DNA of 36,457 bases, taken from SKPT01 sp040905445 (GTDB lineage Bacteria > Planctomycetota > Phycisphaerae > Phycisphaerales > Phycisphaeraceae). The stretch lies in contig JBBDRN010000018.1 of assembly GCA_040905445.1 (NCBI GenBank), positions 1 through 36,457 on the forward strand. The letters are read 5' to 3'. Positions 22,406-30,582 of the stretch are shown here, piece by piece (the first letter of the stretch is position 1; each line of letters opens with the position of its first letter). The translations under genes and the position numbers were made by a program. A model generated the notes under the pieces. That model was not told the origin of the DNA. It saw nothing but the letters and a program-made list of their open reading frames with translations, and made no database searches.

Positions 22406-22527
22406 AACCGCGAAGAAACGAAGACGGCGAAGAAGGCGAAGAGACAGAAGAAAGCTTCCGAAACCAGCCTCATTCATCATAAAACGGCTCACTTCGCTTC
22501 CTTCGCACCCTTCGCCCCTTCGCGGTT
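22406..22527. repeat. Paired inverted repeat, family B copy 2
   Basis: The element starts AACCGCGAAG and ends CTTCGCGGTT, with GAAG-rich then CTTCGC-rich halves, as at 347-444. It fills most of the gap between prmC and the glycosyltransferase gene, so a shared prmC transcript would have to pass through a long hairpin. Confidence 0.8.
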
Positions 22528-22557
22528 CAACCTGTCTTGCCGTCGCGCACCCGGCCT

Positions 22558-23439
22558 TCAGCACGCCGCCACCAGCACGCGCGGCAGACCTTCATGGTCC
22601 TTGAGCACCCGCGCCTCCCGCACACCCGCCGCGCCCGCCAGCTCCAACACGGCCTGCTCCTGCGACGCCGCGATCTCCAGCGCCACCTGCCCGCCCGGCT
22701 CGACATGCGCTGCCGCGCCGGCGATCAGCGGCCGCAGGTACGCCAACCCGTCCGCCCCGCCGCGCAGCGCCGACGTCGGCTCATGCTCTTTGACATTGGT
22801 CGGCACGTCCGCCCACTCCGCGTCGCTGATGTAGGGCGGGTTGCTCACGAGATAATCCACCCGCTCGCCCGCCAGCGGCTCGTACAGGTCGCCGACGCGA
22901 AAGGTGATCCGCTCCGCCACCCCCTGGGCCGCCGCGTTCTCGCGCGCGATCTTCATCGCCGCCTCGCTGATGTCCGTCGCGATCACCCGCGCCCCGGGGA
23001 TGTGCTTCGCCAGCGCGATCGCGATCGCGCCGCTGCCCGTGCCGATGTCGGCGATCAGAGGGCCATCCTCGCGCGGGCCGACGCTGCGCTCCTGGGCGAT
23101 GACATGCTCGACGATCGTCTCGCTGCTCGGCCGGGGGATCAACGTCGCGGGGGTGACCTTCAACCACATTGAAAAGAACGGCGCCTGGCCGACGAGGTAG
23201 TCCACCGGCTCGTTGGCGACCGCCCGGGCCACGAGGCTGCGGAACGCCGTCCGCTCCGCCTCGCTGGCGGGGCGATCCACCTCCATGTACAGCCGCAGCC
23301 GCTCGACGCCGAGCACGTGCGCCAGCAGCATCTCGGCGCACAGCCGCGCATGGTCCAGCCCCTGGCGCTGAAAATACTCGGTCGTCCACGTCAGCAGGCG
23401 ACGGGTCGTCCATGTGTCGGATTGTGCGGCAGGCGGCAT
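22558..23439 (-). CDS. prmC: Peptide chain release factor N5-glutamine methyltransferase
   Basis: The enzyme methylates the Gln of the GGQ motif in RF1 and RF2 using SAM. The predicted product is 293 residues. The N-terminal helical domain (TTRRLLTWTTEYFQRQGLD...AEMLLAHVLGVERLRLY) is followed by the IPRPSSETIVEHVI segment (usual form PRPETE). Then come the SAM-binding DIGTGSGAIAIALA (131-144) and the catalytic NPPYI at 200-204. The start at 23439 fits the family; an upstream ATG 39 bases earlier adds residues unlike the family. It lies divergent from the broken acylphosphatase gene. Confidence 0.93.
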   Translation of the reverse strand: MPPAAQSDTWTTRRLLTWTTEYFQRQGLDHARLCAEMLLAHVLGVERLRLYMEVDRPASEAERTAFRSLVARAVANEPVDYLVGQAPFFSMWLKVTPATLIPRPSSETIVEHVIAQERSVGPREDGPLIADIGTGSGAIAIALAKHIPGARVIATDISEAAMKIARENAAAQGVAERITFRVGDLYEPLAGERVDYLVSNPPYISDAEWADVPTNVKEHEPTSALRGGADGLAYLRPLIAGAAAHVEPGGQVALEIAASQEQAVLELAGAAGVREARVLKDHEGLPRVLVAAC

Positions 23440-23565
23440 GCGGAGATTGTAGGGCAAGGCGCGGAAGCACTGAATCACGAACGGACGCGGCCCTCACACC
23501 AGCCGAGAACGGTGGCCCCGCTCCGCCCTTGCAAACCGCGCCGCGACCCGCCACACTTGCCAACC

Positions 23566-23855
23566 ATGCAGCGCTATCGCGTCCGCTTCGAGGGTCGCGT
23601 CCAAGGCGTGGGGGGTTTCGCTACACGGCCGCGGACATCGCGCGTCGTCACGACGTGGCCGGCTACGTGCGTAACGAGCCCGACGGCAGCGTCGCTCTGG
23701 TCATCGAGGGCGAACAGGCGACGCTCGACGCCTTCCTCGCCGAGCTCGGCCGCGCCATGGCCAGCCACATCCGCAAGCGCCACGTCGAGCCCGCCCCGCC
23801 CACCGGCGAGTTCGGCGAACCGGGCACACCCGGCGCCTTCCACATCCGGTACTGA
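23566..23855 (+). pseudogene. Acylphosphatase, frameshifted
   Basis: Acylphosphatases are about 90-residue hydrolases of carboxyl-phosphate bonds. The frame from ATG 23566 reads MQRYRVRFEGRVQGVG, the family N-terminus, then loses the frame in a run of six G at about 23610-23615. Another frame continues with FRYTAADIARRHDVAGYVRNEPDGSVALVIEGEQ and runs to TGA 23855. The expected junction VQGVGFR needs four G (or seven, with an extra Gly). The rest is well conserved, including the catalytic Arg of GFR and the Asn of VRNEPDGSV. It may be a sequencing error, a recent mutation or programmed slippage. If repaired it would encode about 96 residues. Confidence 0.8.
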
Positions 23856-23940
23856 CCGGTGGGGAGATAATCACAGATCGTCGCAGATCAGGAAGAGAAG
23901 GAGCAGCTCCTCCATCGCCTTTATCGGTGGCCAATCCCCC

Positions 23941-24741
23941 TCAGAAGTCCAGGTTCAGCGCCGCGTAGTAGTTGAGGTTGTTGCGTTCGCCGCCGTCGAG
24001 CGGGTTCGACTCGTACTGGTTGGCCAGGCCCAGCGTCAGGCTCAGTCCCTCTGCGGTGTTGACGTCGACCGTCCACTCCAGCGACGCGTCGAGCCGGTAC
24101 TGCTTGACCTCTTCCAGGTTGGGGTAGTACGTCAGCGAGCCGGTCAGCGTCTGGTGCTCGGTAATGTTCCACTTGGCGATCGATGCGCCCAGCAGCGCCT
24201 CGGGCGTCCACTTGCGCCCGCCACGGAACTCGTACGTCGCGCCGGCACCCGCCCGGCCGAGCAGCTCGAGGTCCTCGCGATCGACGAACGCGTAGCCGAA
24301 GCCCCCGAACGCCGCCGCCCGCTGCTCCCAGGCGCGGAACTCGTTGTAGTCATACTCCACCCGCGCGAACAGGAACCACGGCGAACCGGGCAGCAGCCAG
24401 TCGTGCGTGCCCTCGAAACGGAACTCGTTCTGATCGCGCTCGCTCCTGGCCTGGCTGAAGAAGTAGCGGGCCTCAAGCTCGATCCGCCGCTCGTCCGTCC
24501 GCTGGCGCGTGCGCAGACTGGCGTTGAACGATTGCGTGCGGGTGTCGCCTTCGGACCCGGAAAACCCCGCAGACAGCCGGCTTTCCCATTCGGCGAAGAA
24601 CCCCTGCTCCGCCGGCTCGGCGAGGGTGGGATCGGCGGGGGTGGCGGGGGTGGTGTCCGCCGGCTGCGCGAGCGCTGCCGGGCCGGTGATCGCGAGCAGG
24701 ATGGCGCCCGCCGCCGCACCGGCGATAGGATCGATTCGCAT
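23941..24741 (-). CDS. DUF481 family outer-membrane protein
   Basis: The predicted product is 266 residues. A signal peptide (IAGAAAGAILLAITGPAALAQ, cut near residue 26) is followed by a low-complexity Pro/Ala/Thr linker (TTPATPADPTLAEP) and a barrel with the DUF481 pattern: WESRLSAGFSGSEGDTRTQSFNASLRTRQRTDERRIELEARYFFSQ, then NEFRFEGTHDWLLPGSPWFLFARVEYDYNEF, ending YYAALNLDF. The group includes the so-called salt-induced outer-membrane proteins such as YdiY; the function is not established. It is followed by repeat-like intergenic DNA (23856-23940) before the convergent acylphosphatase remnant. It lies downstream of the ogt-like gene by 111 bases. Confidence 0.85.
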   Translation of the reverse strand: MRIDPIAGAAAGAILLAITGPAALAQPADTTPATPADPTLAEPAEQGFFAEWESRLSAGFSGSEGDTRTQSFNASLRTRQRTDERRIELEARYFFSQARSERDQNEFRFEGTHDWLLPGSPWFLFARVEYDYNEFRAWEQRAAAFGGFGYAFVDREDLELLGRAGAGATYEFRGGRKWTPEALLGASIAKWNITEHQTLTGSLTYYPNLEEVKQYRLDASLEWTVDVNTAEGLSLTLGLANQYESNPLDGGERNNLNYYAALNLDF

Positions 24742-24852
24742 GATGCCGCTCCATGTCGCTGCCCGTCAGGGGCAGGTCGAAGCGGCGATGATAGCGTCAC
24801 GCGAGGGCCGGACCAACGTCAGCGTCGCCGACTGGGCGTGCGGCGGCGCGTC

Positions 24853-25200
24853 TCACCACCGCACGCCGAAGCGCTCGAGATCGACGCGTCCCGCGGCGAC
24901 CTCGACGCCTTCATCGCCCAGCAGCTCGCGCTTGCGGTCGAGCCCCTGCGCGAAGCCGGTCAGCCCGCCGTCGGTCGCGACGACGCGATGGCACGGCACG
25001 GCCGGGGCGTGCGGATTGTTGCGCAGGGCGTTGCCCACCGCGCGCGACGCCCCGCGCGAGCCGAGCACGCGTGCGATCTGGCCATACGTCGCGACGCGCC
25101 CGCGCGGGATGCGTGCGGTCACCGCCCAGACGCGCTGGGAAAACGTCATCGGCTCGACAACCTCGCCCGCCAGCATTGCCGTCTGCGTCGATTCCTGCAT
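24853..25200 (-). CDS. Methylated-DNA--cysteine S-methyltransferase domain protein
   Basis: The predicted product is 115 residues, corresponding to the C-terminal domain of O6-alkylguanine-DNA alkyltransferases. Evidence: TFSQRVWAVTARIPRGRVATYGQIARVLGSRGASRAVGNALRNNP (helix-turn-helix) and the acceptor motif PCHRV with Cys70, then GGLTGFAQGLDRKRELL. The N-terminal Ogt domain is missing. Retention of Cys rather than the Trp of alkyltransferase-like (ATL) proteins argues for direct repair activity, though the length is like ATL. An earlier or later start within residues 1-18 is possible. Confidence 0.88.
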   Translation of the reverse strand: MQESTQTAMLAGEVVEPMTFSQRVWAVTARIPRGRVATYGQIARVLGSRGASRAVGNALRNNPHAPAVPCHRVVATDGGLTGFAQGLDRKRELLGDEGVEVAAGRVDLERFGVRW

Positions 25201-25287
25201 GGGTGGACCTCCAGGGCATCAAGTGGGTGGACGCGGGATTATACCTCGGCCACCTCGCCGCGAAGCGGCCAGCCGTGCGTTGGCCAC

Positions 25288-26940
25288 CTACTCCGTCGGG
25301 CGCACCGCCGCCGGCGCCGCCTGCTCGTCGTACTGCAGCACGGCGTAGGCCACATGCGTCACCGCCGCGTTGATCCGCTTCAGGTGCGTCAGCAGGTCCA
25401 GGTGCACGGCACTGGATTCGTGCGTCAGCGCCTGACCCGACCGCAGCCGGTAGAAGTGCCGATCGCGAAGCGCCCGCTCGTAATCGCTCAGCCGCCCCTT
25501 GTGGCGCAGCAACTGCTCGGCCAGCGACTTGTCGCGCGTGGCGAACGCCGTCTCCGCGATAAGCATGTTCTCCTCGACCTTCTGGTAGAAGTCGTTGAGC
25601 TCCTCCCACCCCTCGGGCGAGAAGTTGATGTCCTTGCGGATGCGCTTGAGCACCAGCTCGGCGAGGTTCTTGTCGATCACGTCGCCGATCGTCTCCAGCT
25701 CCGCGAGGTAACGAAGCTGGCGCATCACCTCGACGCTCTGGCCCTCCTGCCCCTCCTGCGAGGCGACCTGGCTGAGGTAGCGCTTGATCGCGCCGTCGAG
25801 CAGGTCGACCTCGTCGTCGCGCTGCTGCACCTGTCGCGCCAGGTCCATGTCGCGCTGCACCAGTGCCCGCCACAGGTCGGTGAGCATCGAGCGGACGATC
25901 TCCGAGACGCGCAGGATCTCACGCATCGACTGTCCCGTGGCGAGCGACGCGCCCTGAGGCGGACGCTGGGTGATGTACCGCGGGCCGAACGCGGCCTCGT
26001 CCTCGCGCTCCGGCGCCAGCCGGCACAGCATCGCGTACACGGCGTCGACCGCGGGCAGGAACAGCACCGCCATCACCACGTTGAACCCGGTATGCGCGAT
26101 GGCGATCTGCTTGTCCAGCTCCACGGGCACGCGCTCCAGCCCCGCGAGCACGAGCGGCAGCGCGGCCAGCACGAGCAGACCCGTCGCCGACTTCGTCAAC
26201 AGGTTGCCCAGCCCCAGCCGCCGTGACTCGAGGCCCGCGCCCCACCCGACGAGCAGCGTGTTGACCGCCAGCCCCACGTTCGCTCCGACCACCACCGGCA
26301 CCGCCAGCGGCAGCCCCACCATGCCCGCGGCCGCCAGTGCGATCATCAACCCGATCGCCGCCGTCGACGACTGCAGCGCGATGGCCAGCCCGGCGGCGAA
26401 GATCGCCATCCAGAACGGATAGTGCTGCGCGATCCGCATCAACTGCACGAAGTCGTCCTCGGGCTCGAACTGCTCGCCCACGCCGCGGATGATGTCCAGC
26501 GCCAGGAAGATGAGCCCGAGCGCCAGGACGATCTGCCCCAGGCCATGCATCGCGCGCGTGCGCCCGAACTGGTAGATGAGCACGCCCAGGAGCACGAGCA
26601 CGGGGGCATAGGTCTCGAGGCGCAGCGCGATCAGGATGACCATGATGGTCATGCCCAGGTTCGCGCCGAGCATGACCGCCAGCATCTTGCGGGCCGTCAG
26701 GTACCCCGCCTGCACGGCCTGGACGGCGAGGACGGAGATGGTCGTGCTCGACGGCGCCAGCAGCGACACCGCCAGGCCCAAGGCGAACGCCCGGCCGCGC
26801 GAATGCGCCATGCGCTGCATCCACCGGCTGAGCTGCCCGCCGAAGACGCGGTCCAGGCCCTTCTGCAGGACCCGCGCGCCGTAGATGATCAGCGCCACCC
26901 CGCCGGCGATCGTGAGAAACAGCGCCATCGCACTGAGCAT
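25288..26940 (-). CDS. Na/Pi cotransporter family protein with PhoU-like domain
   Basis: The predicted product is 550 residues. The N-terminal half has about eight to nine membrane segments with the paired motifs of the NptA/SLC34 family: APSST at 62-66 and QSST at 190-193. The C-terminal part (about 345-540) is cytoplasmic and helical with PhoU-like character (VSEIVRSMLTDLWRALVQRDMDLARQV...LETIGDVIDKNLAELVLKR). Members are thought to take up or export phosphate with sodium. The start at 26940 gives a hydrophobic N-terminus; a second ATG lies at 26928. It follows aat by 50 bases and is probably co-transcribed. Confidence 0.9.
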   Translation of the reverse strand: MLSAMALFLTIAGGVALIIYGARVLQKGLDRVFGGQLSRWMQRMAHSRGRAFALGLAVSLLAPSSTTISVLAVQAVQAGYLTARKMLAVMLGANLGMTIMVILIALRLETYAPVLVLLGVLIYQFGRTRAMHGLGQIVLALGLIFLALDIIRGVGEQFEPEDDFVQLMRIAQHYPFWMAIFAAGLAIALQSSTAAIGLMIALAAAGMVGLPLAVPVVVGANVGLAVNTLLVGWGAGLESRRLGLGNLLTKSATGLLVLAALPLVLAGLERVPVELDKQIAIAHTGFNVVMAVLFLPAVDAVYAMLCRLAPEREDEAAFGPRYITQRPPQGASLATGQSMREILRVSEIVRSMLTDLWRALVQRDMDLARQVQQRDDEVDLLDGAIKRYLSQVASQEGQEGQSVEVMRQLRYLAELETIGDVIDKNLAELVLKRIRKDINFSPEGWEELNDFYQKVEENMLIAETAFATRDKSLAEQLLRHKGRLSDYERALRDRHFYRLRSGQALTHESSAVHLDLLTHLKRINAAVTHVAYAVLQYDEQAAPAAVRPTE

Positions 26941-26990
26941 AGCCGATCGCCGTAACCCATAGGACCACCTGGAAGAGTAGCGCCTCCCCC

Positions 26991-27614
26991 CTACCACCGC
27001 CCGGGCAGCGCCATCGCCTCCCGCAGCCGCCCGAGGTACGCGTCGAGCGGCAGCTCGTACGCCCCGAACCGCGCCAGGTGCGGCGTGACGAACTGCACGT
27101 CCAGCAGCACGAACCCGCGCGACCGCAGGTGCTCAACCAGGTGCACGAGGCAGACTTTCGACGCATCGGTCGCGCGGCTGAACATCGACTCGGCGAAGAA
27201 CGCCCCGCCCAGCGACACGCCGTAGACGCCTCCCACCAGCCGCGGGCCCGCCTCGTCGCCGTCCGCCGCCCACGCCTCCACGCTGTGCGCCAGGCCGGCG
27301 TGGTGCAGCCCGACGTACGCGCGAACGATCTCCTCGCTGATCCACGTCTCGTCATCGTCCTGCCGCGGCTCGGCGCAGGCCCGCATCACACGTTCAAACG
27401 CCGTGTCGTGCGTGATCCGCCAGCCCCCGCCGCGCAACCGCCGGCGCAGCGACCGCGGGACGTGGAAGCGGTCCTTCTCCAGCGGCATGAGCCCGCGCGG
27501 GTCGGGACACAGCCACCGCACCGGGCCGTGGCGGTGCTCCGCCATCGGAAAGATGCCCATCGCGTACGCCTCGACGAGCAGGTCGGTGGTGATCGGCCGG
27601 GGACGCGCGGGCAT
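26991..27614 (-). CDS. aat: Leucyl/phenylalanyl-tRNA--protein transferase
   Basis: The enzyme adds Leu or Phe from aminoacyl-tRNA to proteins with N-terminal Arg or Lys, making them ClpS/ClpAP substrates (N-end rule). The predicted product is 207 residues. Evidence: LLVEAYAMGIFPMAEHRHGPVRWLCPDPRGLMPL, FHVPRSLRRRLR, HDTAFERVMRACAEP, TWISEEIVRAYVGLHHAGLAHSVEAW, and LVGGVYGVSLGGAFFAESMFSRATDASKVCLVHLVEHL. All conserved blocks are present. The start at 27614 fits the family; no strong ribosome site. It is divergent from queE, 106 bases away. Confidence 0.95.
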   Translation of the reverse strand: MPARPRPITTDLLVEAYAMGIFPMAEHRHGPVRWLCPDPRGLMPLEKDRFHVPRSLRRRLRGGGWRITHDTAFERVMRACAEPRQDDDETWISEEIVRAYVGLHHAGLAHSVEAWAADGDEAGPRLVGGVYGVSLGGAFFAESMFSRATDASKVCLVHLVEHLRSRGFVLLDVQFVTPHLARFGAYELPLDAYLGRLREAMALPGRW

Positions 27615-27720
27615 TGGGGGATGATACGGGACACGCCGACCGCCGAGGTTCGATACAAAGCCGGCCTTGTGCGCGGCCGCATCTTTCCGTCCGGGCCGGG
27701 GGCGTCTACGATCATCGCTT

Positions 27721-28422
27721 ATGCCTGCCGTCGCCCCCAGCCTCATGATCACGGAGATCTTCCGCTCCATCCAGGGCGAGAGCACGCGGGCGGGCCTCGA
27801 GTGCATCTTCATCCGACTCATGGGCTGCCACCTGCGCTGCGGCTACTGCGACACCGAGTACGCCTTCCACGAAGGCGCCCGCCGCAGCCTCGACGACATC
27901 CTCGCCGAGGTCCGACGTTTCGCCGACGACGTGCCGACCCTCGTCGAGGTCACGGGCGGCGAGCCGCTGCTGCAGCCCAACGTCCACCCGCTCATGGCCC
28001 GCCTCGCCGACGCCGGCCACACCGTGCTCCTCGAAACCAGCGGCGCCTGCGACATCAGCCCCTGCGACGACCGTGTCATCCGCATCATGGACCTCAAGGC
28101 CCCCGACAGCGGCGAGTCGCACCGCAACCACTGGCCCAACATCGAGCATCTGGCCGCGCGCGACGAGGTCAAGCTCGTGCTCTCGTCCCGGCGCGACTAC
28201 GAATGGGCCCGCGACATCATCCGCGAGCACGCGCTCGCCGACCGCGTCGCTGCCGTGCTCGTCAGCGGCGTGCATGAGATGCCCGCCGGCCGCGAGCTGC
28301 CCGGCACGCCCGGCCTGCCGCTGCACGACCTGGCCACGTGGGTGATCGAGGACCGCCTGCCCGTGCGCGTCCAGACCCAGTTGCACAAGCTCATCTGGCA
28401 CCCGCTGGCCCGCGGCGTGTAA
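27721..28422 (+). CDS. queE: 7-carboxy-7-deazaguanine synthase (radical SAM)
   Basis: The enzyme converts 6-carboxytetrahydropterin to 7-carboxy-7-deazaguanine in queuosine synthesis. The predicted product is 233 residues. N-terminal ITEIFRSIQGESTRAGLECIFIRLMGC leads to the radical-SAM cluster motif C-x3-C-x2-C (Cys36, 40, 43) in CHLRCGYCDTEYAF, then VTGGEPLLQPN and LLETSGACD, and DLKAPDSGE. The start at 27721 is the ATG preceding the family N-terminus. The other queuosine genes (queC, queD, folE) are not in the window. Confidence 0.94.
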   Translation: MPAVAPSLMITEIFRSIQGESTRAGLECIFIRLMGCHLRCGYCDTEYAFHEGARRSLDDILAEVRRFADDVPTLVEVTGGEPLLQPNVHPLMARLADAGHTVLLETSGACDISPCDDRVIRIMDLKAPDSGESHRNHWPNIEHLAARDEVKLVLSSRRDYEWARDIIREHALADRVAAVLVSGVHEMPAGRELPGTPGLPLHDLATWVIEDRLPVRVQTQLHKLIWHPLARGV

Positions 28423-28455
28423 CGCGCTCCCTCAACCACGCGCATCGCACCCGCA

Positions 28456-28478
28456 AAGCCCACGGATTGCAACCCGAA
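28456..28478. repeat. Truncated family C element next to the LuxR-type stop codon
   Basis: AAGCCCACGGATTGCAACCCG is the left arm and loop of the family C palindrome; the right arm is missing. It abuts the stop codon of the LuxR-type gene at 28479. Confidence 0.6.
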
Positions 28479-29294
28479 TCACGCGCAATATTCCGGGTCC
28501 ACCTCGTCACACTGGAACTGCGCCTGCTCGGCGAGCTCGAGACGCTCGATCAGTTCGCTGCGCGAGTTAACGCTGAGCTTCCGGTAGATGCTCTTGACAT
28601 GCACGTGCACCGTGTGGCGCGAGCGGTGCATGCAGGCGGCGACGCTCGCCTCCGTCCGTTCCTCGCGCAGGTAGCGCAGAACCTCGCGCTCCGTCGCGCT
28701 GAGCCGGGCGAGCATCTCCTCGAGCGTCGTGGGCAGGACGCCGGGTCCCGGCAGGCTGGGGCCGTCGCGCTCGCTCCGCAGGCGATACCCGCGGGCCAGG
28801 CTCGCGTCGATGATCGGCTGCAGCCGCTCGAGCCGGTCGACGTGGCCGCGGCGGAACGGCAGGCTGCGGTCGCAGCGGAAGACGATCAGCAGAACGCCCA
28901 CACGATGCGTCAGATCGCGGCGCATCCCGACGCTGTCGATCACCCGGCACAACTGCCGCACGCACTGGAACAGCGGGCTGCCGCTGTGCGCCGGCTCATC
29001 GAGCATCTCCCGCGGCCGAAACACCCCCGGCTCGTCGGGACGCGCCCGGCGGTGCAGCGCGTCGAAGATCGAACCCCGCATGATCGGCCACTGCTGCAGC
29101 GACATCCGCGTCGCGGCATCCGCCGCGAGTCCGGCGGTGCTCACGTAGGCGTTCGGCTCGTCCGGGGGCAACCCCGTCAGCCGCCCGCCCGCCAGGTCCG
29201 CCTGGACGCTCGTGCTCATCAGTTCCACCACCTGCACCAGCGACGCGTACAGCGGCGATTCCAAACGTTCCTCGATCCATCGGTCGTCGAACAT
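28479..29294 (-). CDS. LuxR-type transcriptional regulator
   Basis: The predicted product is 271 residues. The C-terminal helix-turn-helix at about 205-262 (RLSATEREVLRYLREERTEASVAACMHRSRHTVHVHVKSIYRKLSVNSRSELIERL) is a clear LuxR/FixJ DNA-binding domain. Residues 1-200 form a sensory region I cannot assign; it has no receiver Asp pattern and no autoinducer-binding signature, and may be GAF- or PAS-like. The very strong ribosome site GGAGGAGG 5 bases before ATG 29294 suggests efficient translation. No cognate kinase is adjacent and the target genes are unknown. Confidence 0.85.
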   Translation of the reverse strand: MFDDRWIEERLESPLYASLVQVVELMSTSVQADLAGGRLTGLPPDEPNAYVSTAGLAADAATRMSLQQWPIMRGSIFDALHRRARPDEPGVFRPREMLDEPAHSGSPLFQCVRQLCRVIDSVGMRRDLTHRVGVLLIVFRCDRSLPFRRGHVDRLERLQPIIDASLARGYRLRSERDGPSLPGPGVLPTTLEEMLARLSATEREVLRYLREERTEASVAACMHRSRHTVHVHVKSIYRKLSVNSRSELIERLELAEQAQFQCDEVDPEYCA

Positions 29295-29810
29295 GCGCAC
29301 CTCCTCCACGCGGGGCCGTCGCCTGGGGCAGCAACCGCGAGCTTCCGGGGTTCGAAAAACTGTCGACCCGAGAGACATGCGTACACACGAGACAATCCGT
29401 GCCGCCCGATCGCGGCTCCGCCGCGATCCCCTCGGCCACGGCGGGGGGCACCAAGCGGTGCGTCCGTCGCCATGGCCCCCCGGGCTTGCCCAGCTTAACT
29501 TTACCTATTTTGACACGTCCGGCCGCTGGTTTCGAGGGGCTTTTTTAGAATAGGTGCCACGGCGGTGGCACTCTGGGGTTCGCCCCGGGGCGACGACCGG
29601 GGACCTTGCCCCCCGCCCCGGCACGCACCACCTACCACAACCGTAAGCGGCGTATTTGAAATACTTGTATTTGATGTGGTCCGCCCCCGCCTCGCCTCAT
29701 GGCCAGAACCGGGCCGGCAGGTTAGCCGGGGCGTGATGTGAAAAAGTCGCGCACCCCTCCCGCCGCGCGTCTCCCCGGAGGCACGGGATCGGGGATCGGC
29801 CGGGACCGGG
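29295..29810. other. Intergenic region with hairpins, no gene
   Basis: These 516 bases contain no supported gene. An AT-richer stretch at 29493-29513 and another at 29652-29674 stand out and could hold promoters for the LuxR-type gene. Hairpins: GTGCCAC/GTGGCAC at 29554-29571, then GGGGTTCGCCCC at about 29576, preceded on the plus strand by TTTTTT. A possible terminator of the phosphatase gene lies at 29741-29769. Confidence 0.45.
29741..29769 (-). terminator. Possible terminator of the phosphatase gene
   Basis: On the minus strand CGCGC and GCGCG arms with a loop of about 11 bases are followed by ACTTTTT. The stem is short. It lies about 40-70 bases after the phosphatase stop codon. Confidence 0.35.
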
Positions 29811-30395
29811 TCAGGCGGTCCCCACCTCGCCACGGACACGCTGACACAGCAGCGCCGGCGGCGTCGTCGGCTCGTCCAGCACCTGCCGCGCCAGCGCCAC
29901 CAGCGCGTCCCCGCCGGCGTGGCGCCAGAAGCCGTCGTGGAAGAAGGGGGCGATGCTGGGCCGACGGGCGCGGATCTTCGCCGACGCCTCGTCGGGCGTG
30001 AGGCCTTCGCTCGCGGCGAGGAGGATCGCCCCGACGTTGCCCGCCCGGCCCTGCCCACCCATGCAGTGCACCAGCACCGGGCTGTGGTCGCGCATCACGA
30101 TGGCCGCCTGCTGCACGAGCAGCCGCGCGTAGCCCTCGGTCAGCGTCTCGGTACAGCTCGCGCCCTCCGCCAGGAAGCCGTCCCACATCGCCACGTGCAT
30201 CCAGTGCACGTGCTCGGGCAGGTGATGCACGTACGCCATGGCGTCCCGCCGACAGAGGGCGACGAGGTTGACAATGCCGCGCACGCCCGCGGCCGCGATC
30301 TCGTCGACGTGCTCCGGCCGGGGCCAGGCGCCGATGACCAGGCGCGGCGTGATGAAGTGGCCGTCGTAGGAGGCGAAGGTGGGGAGGGTGGACAT
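29811..30395 (-). CDS. PTP/dual-specificity phosphatase-like protein
   Basis: The predicted product is 194 residues. The P-loop of cysteine-dependent phosphatases is present: VHCMGGQGRAGN with nucleophile Cys111 and Arg117 (C-x5-R). A candidate general acid Asp72 sits in VAMWDGF. The start MSTLPTFASYDGHFITPRLVIGAWPRPEHVDEIAAAGVRGIVNL resembles bacterial dual-specificity phosphatases. The substrate (phosphoprotein, phosphoinositide or RNA 5' phosphate) is unknown. It is 187 bases downstream of the ABC-F gene, separated by family D repeats, so co-transcription is uncertain. Confidence 0.85.
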   Translation of the reverse strand: MSTLPTFASYDGHFITPRLVIGAWPRPEHVDEIAAAGVRGIVNLVALCRRDAMAYVHHLPEHVHWMHVAMWDGFLAEGASCTETLTEGYARLLVQQAAIVMRDHSPVLVHCMGGQGRAGNVGAILLAASEGLTPDEASAKIRARRPSIAPFFHDGFWRHAGGDALVALARQVLDEPTTPPALLCQRVRGEVGTA

Positions 30396-30410
30396 GGGAG
30401 GTGGCCTCGG

Positions 30411-30570
30411 GTTCGGGGTTCCGGGTTCGGGGGTCGGGGTTAGCCGTCGTCCTTGGTGGACGCGTTCGGCCGCGGGCGCCGGGGCGCATCAGAATCGGGG
30501 AATCCGTCGCGCGACGCAACACCCGGCGACGCGGATTCCGCCCCCCGATCCCGGAACCCGGATCCCGAAT
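30411..30570. repeat. Family D nested inverted repeats
   Basis: The outer pair is GGGTTCCGGGTTCGGG (from about 30417) with CCCGGAACCCGGATCCCG (to about 30567). The inner pair is GGAATCCG (30499) with CGGATTCC (to 30539). It fills the gap between the phosphatase and ABC-F genes. The core is that of the rarA palindrome. Confidence 0.75.
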
Positions 30571-30582
30571 CCCCCCGTCTCC

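Noticed and set aside
24853..25200. Alkyltransferase-like (ATL) protein
   Set aside because: The length fits, but ATLs have Trp in place of the acceptor Cys; here the motif is PCHRV, so a repair methyltransferase domain is the better call.
23317..26226. A 969-codon open frame on the plus strand
   Set aside because: It is antisense to prmC, DUF481, ogt-like and Na/Pi genes. Only the short stretch from 23566 matches the broken acylphosphatase.
28479..29294. Quorum-sensing LuxR regulator
   Set aside because: Only the DNA-binding domain is LuxR-like. The N-terminal region has no autoinducer-binding signature and there is no luxI-type gene nearby.
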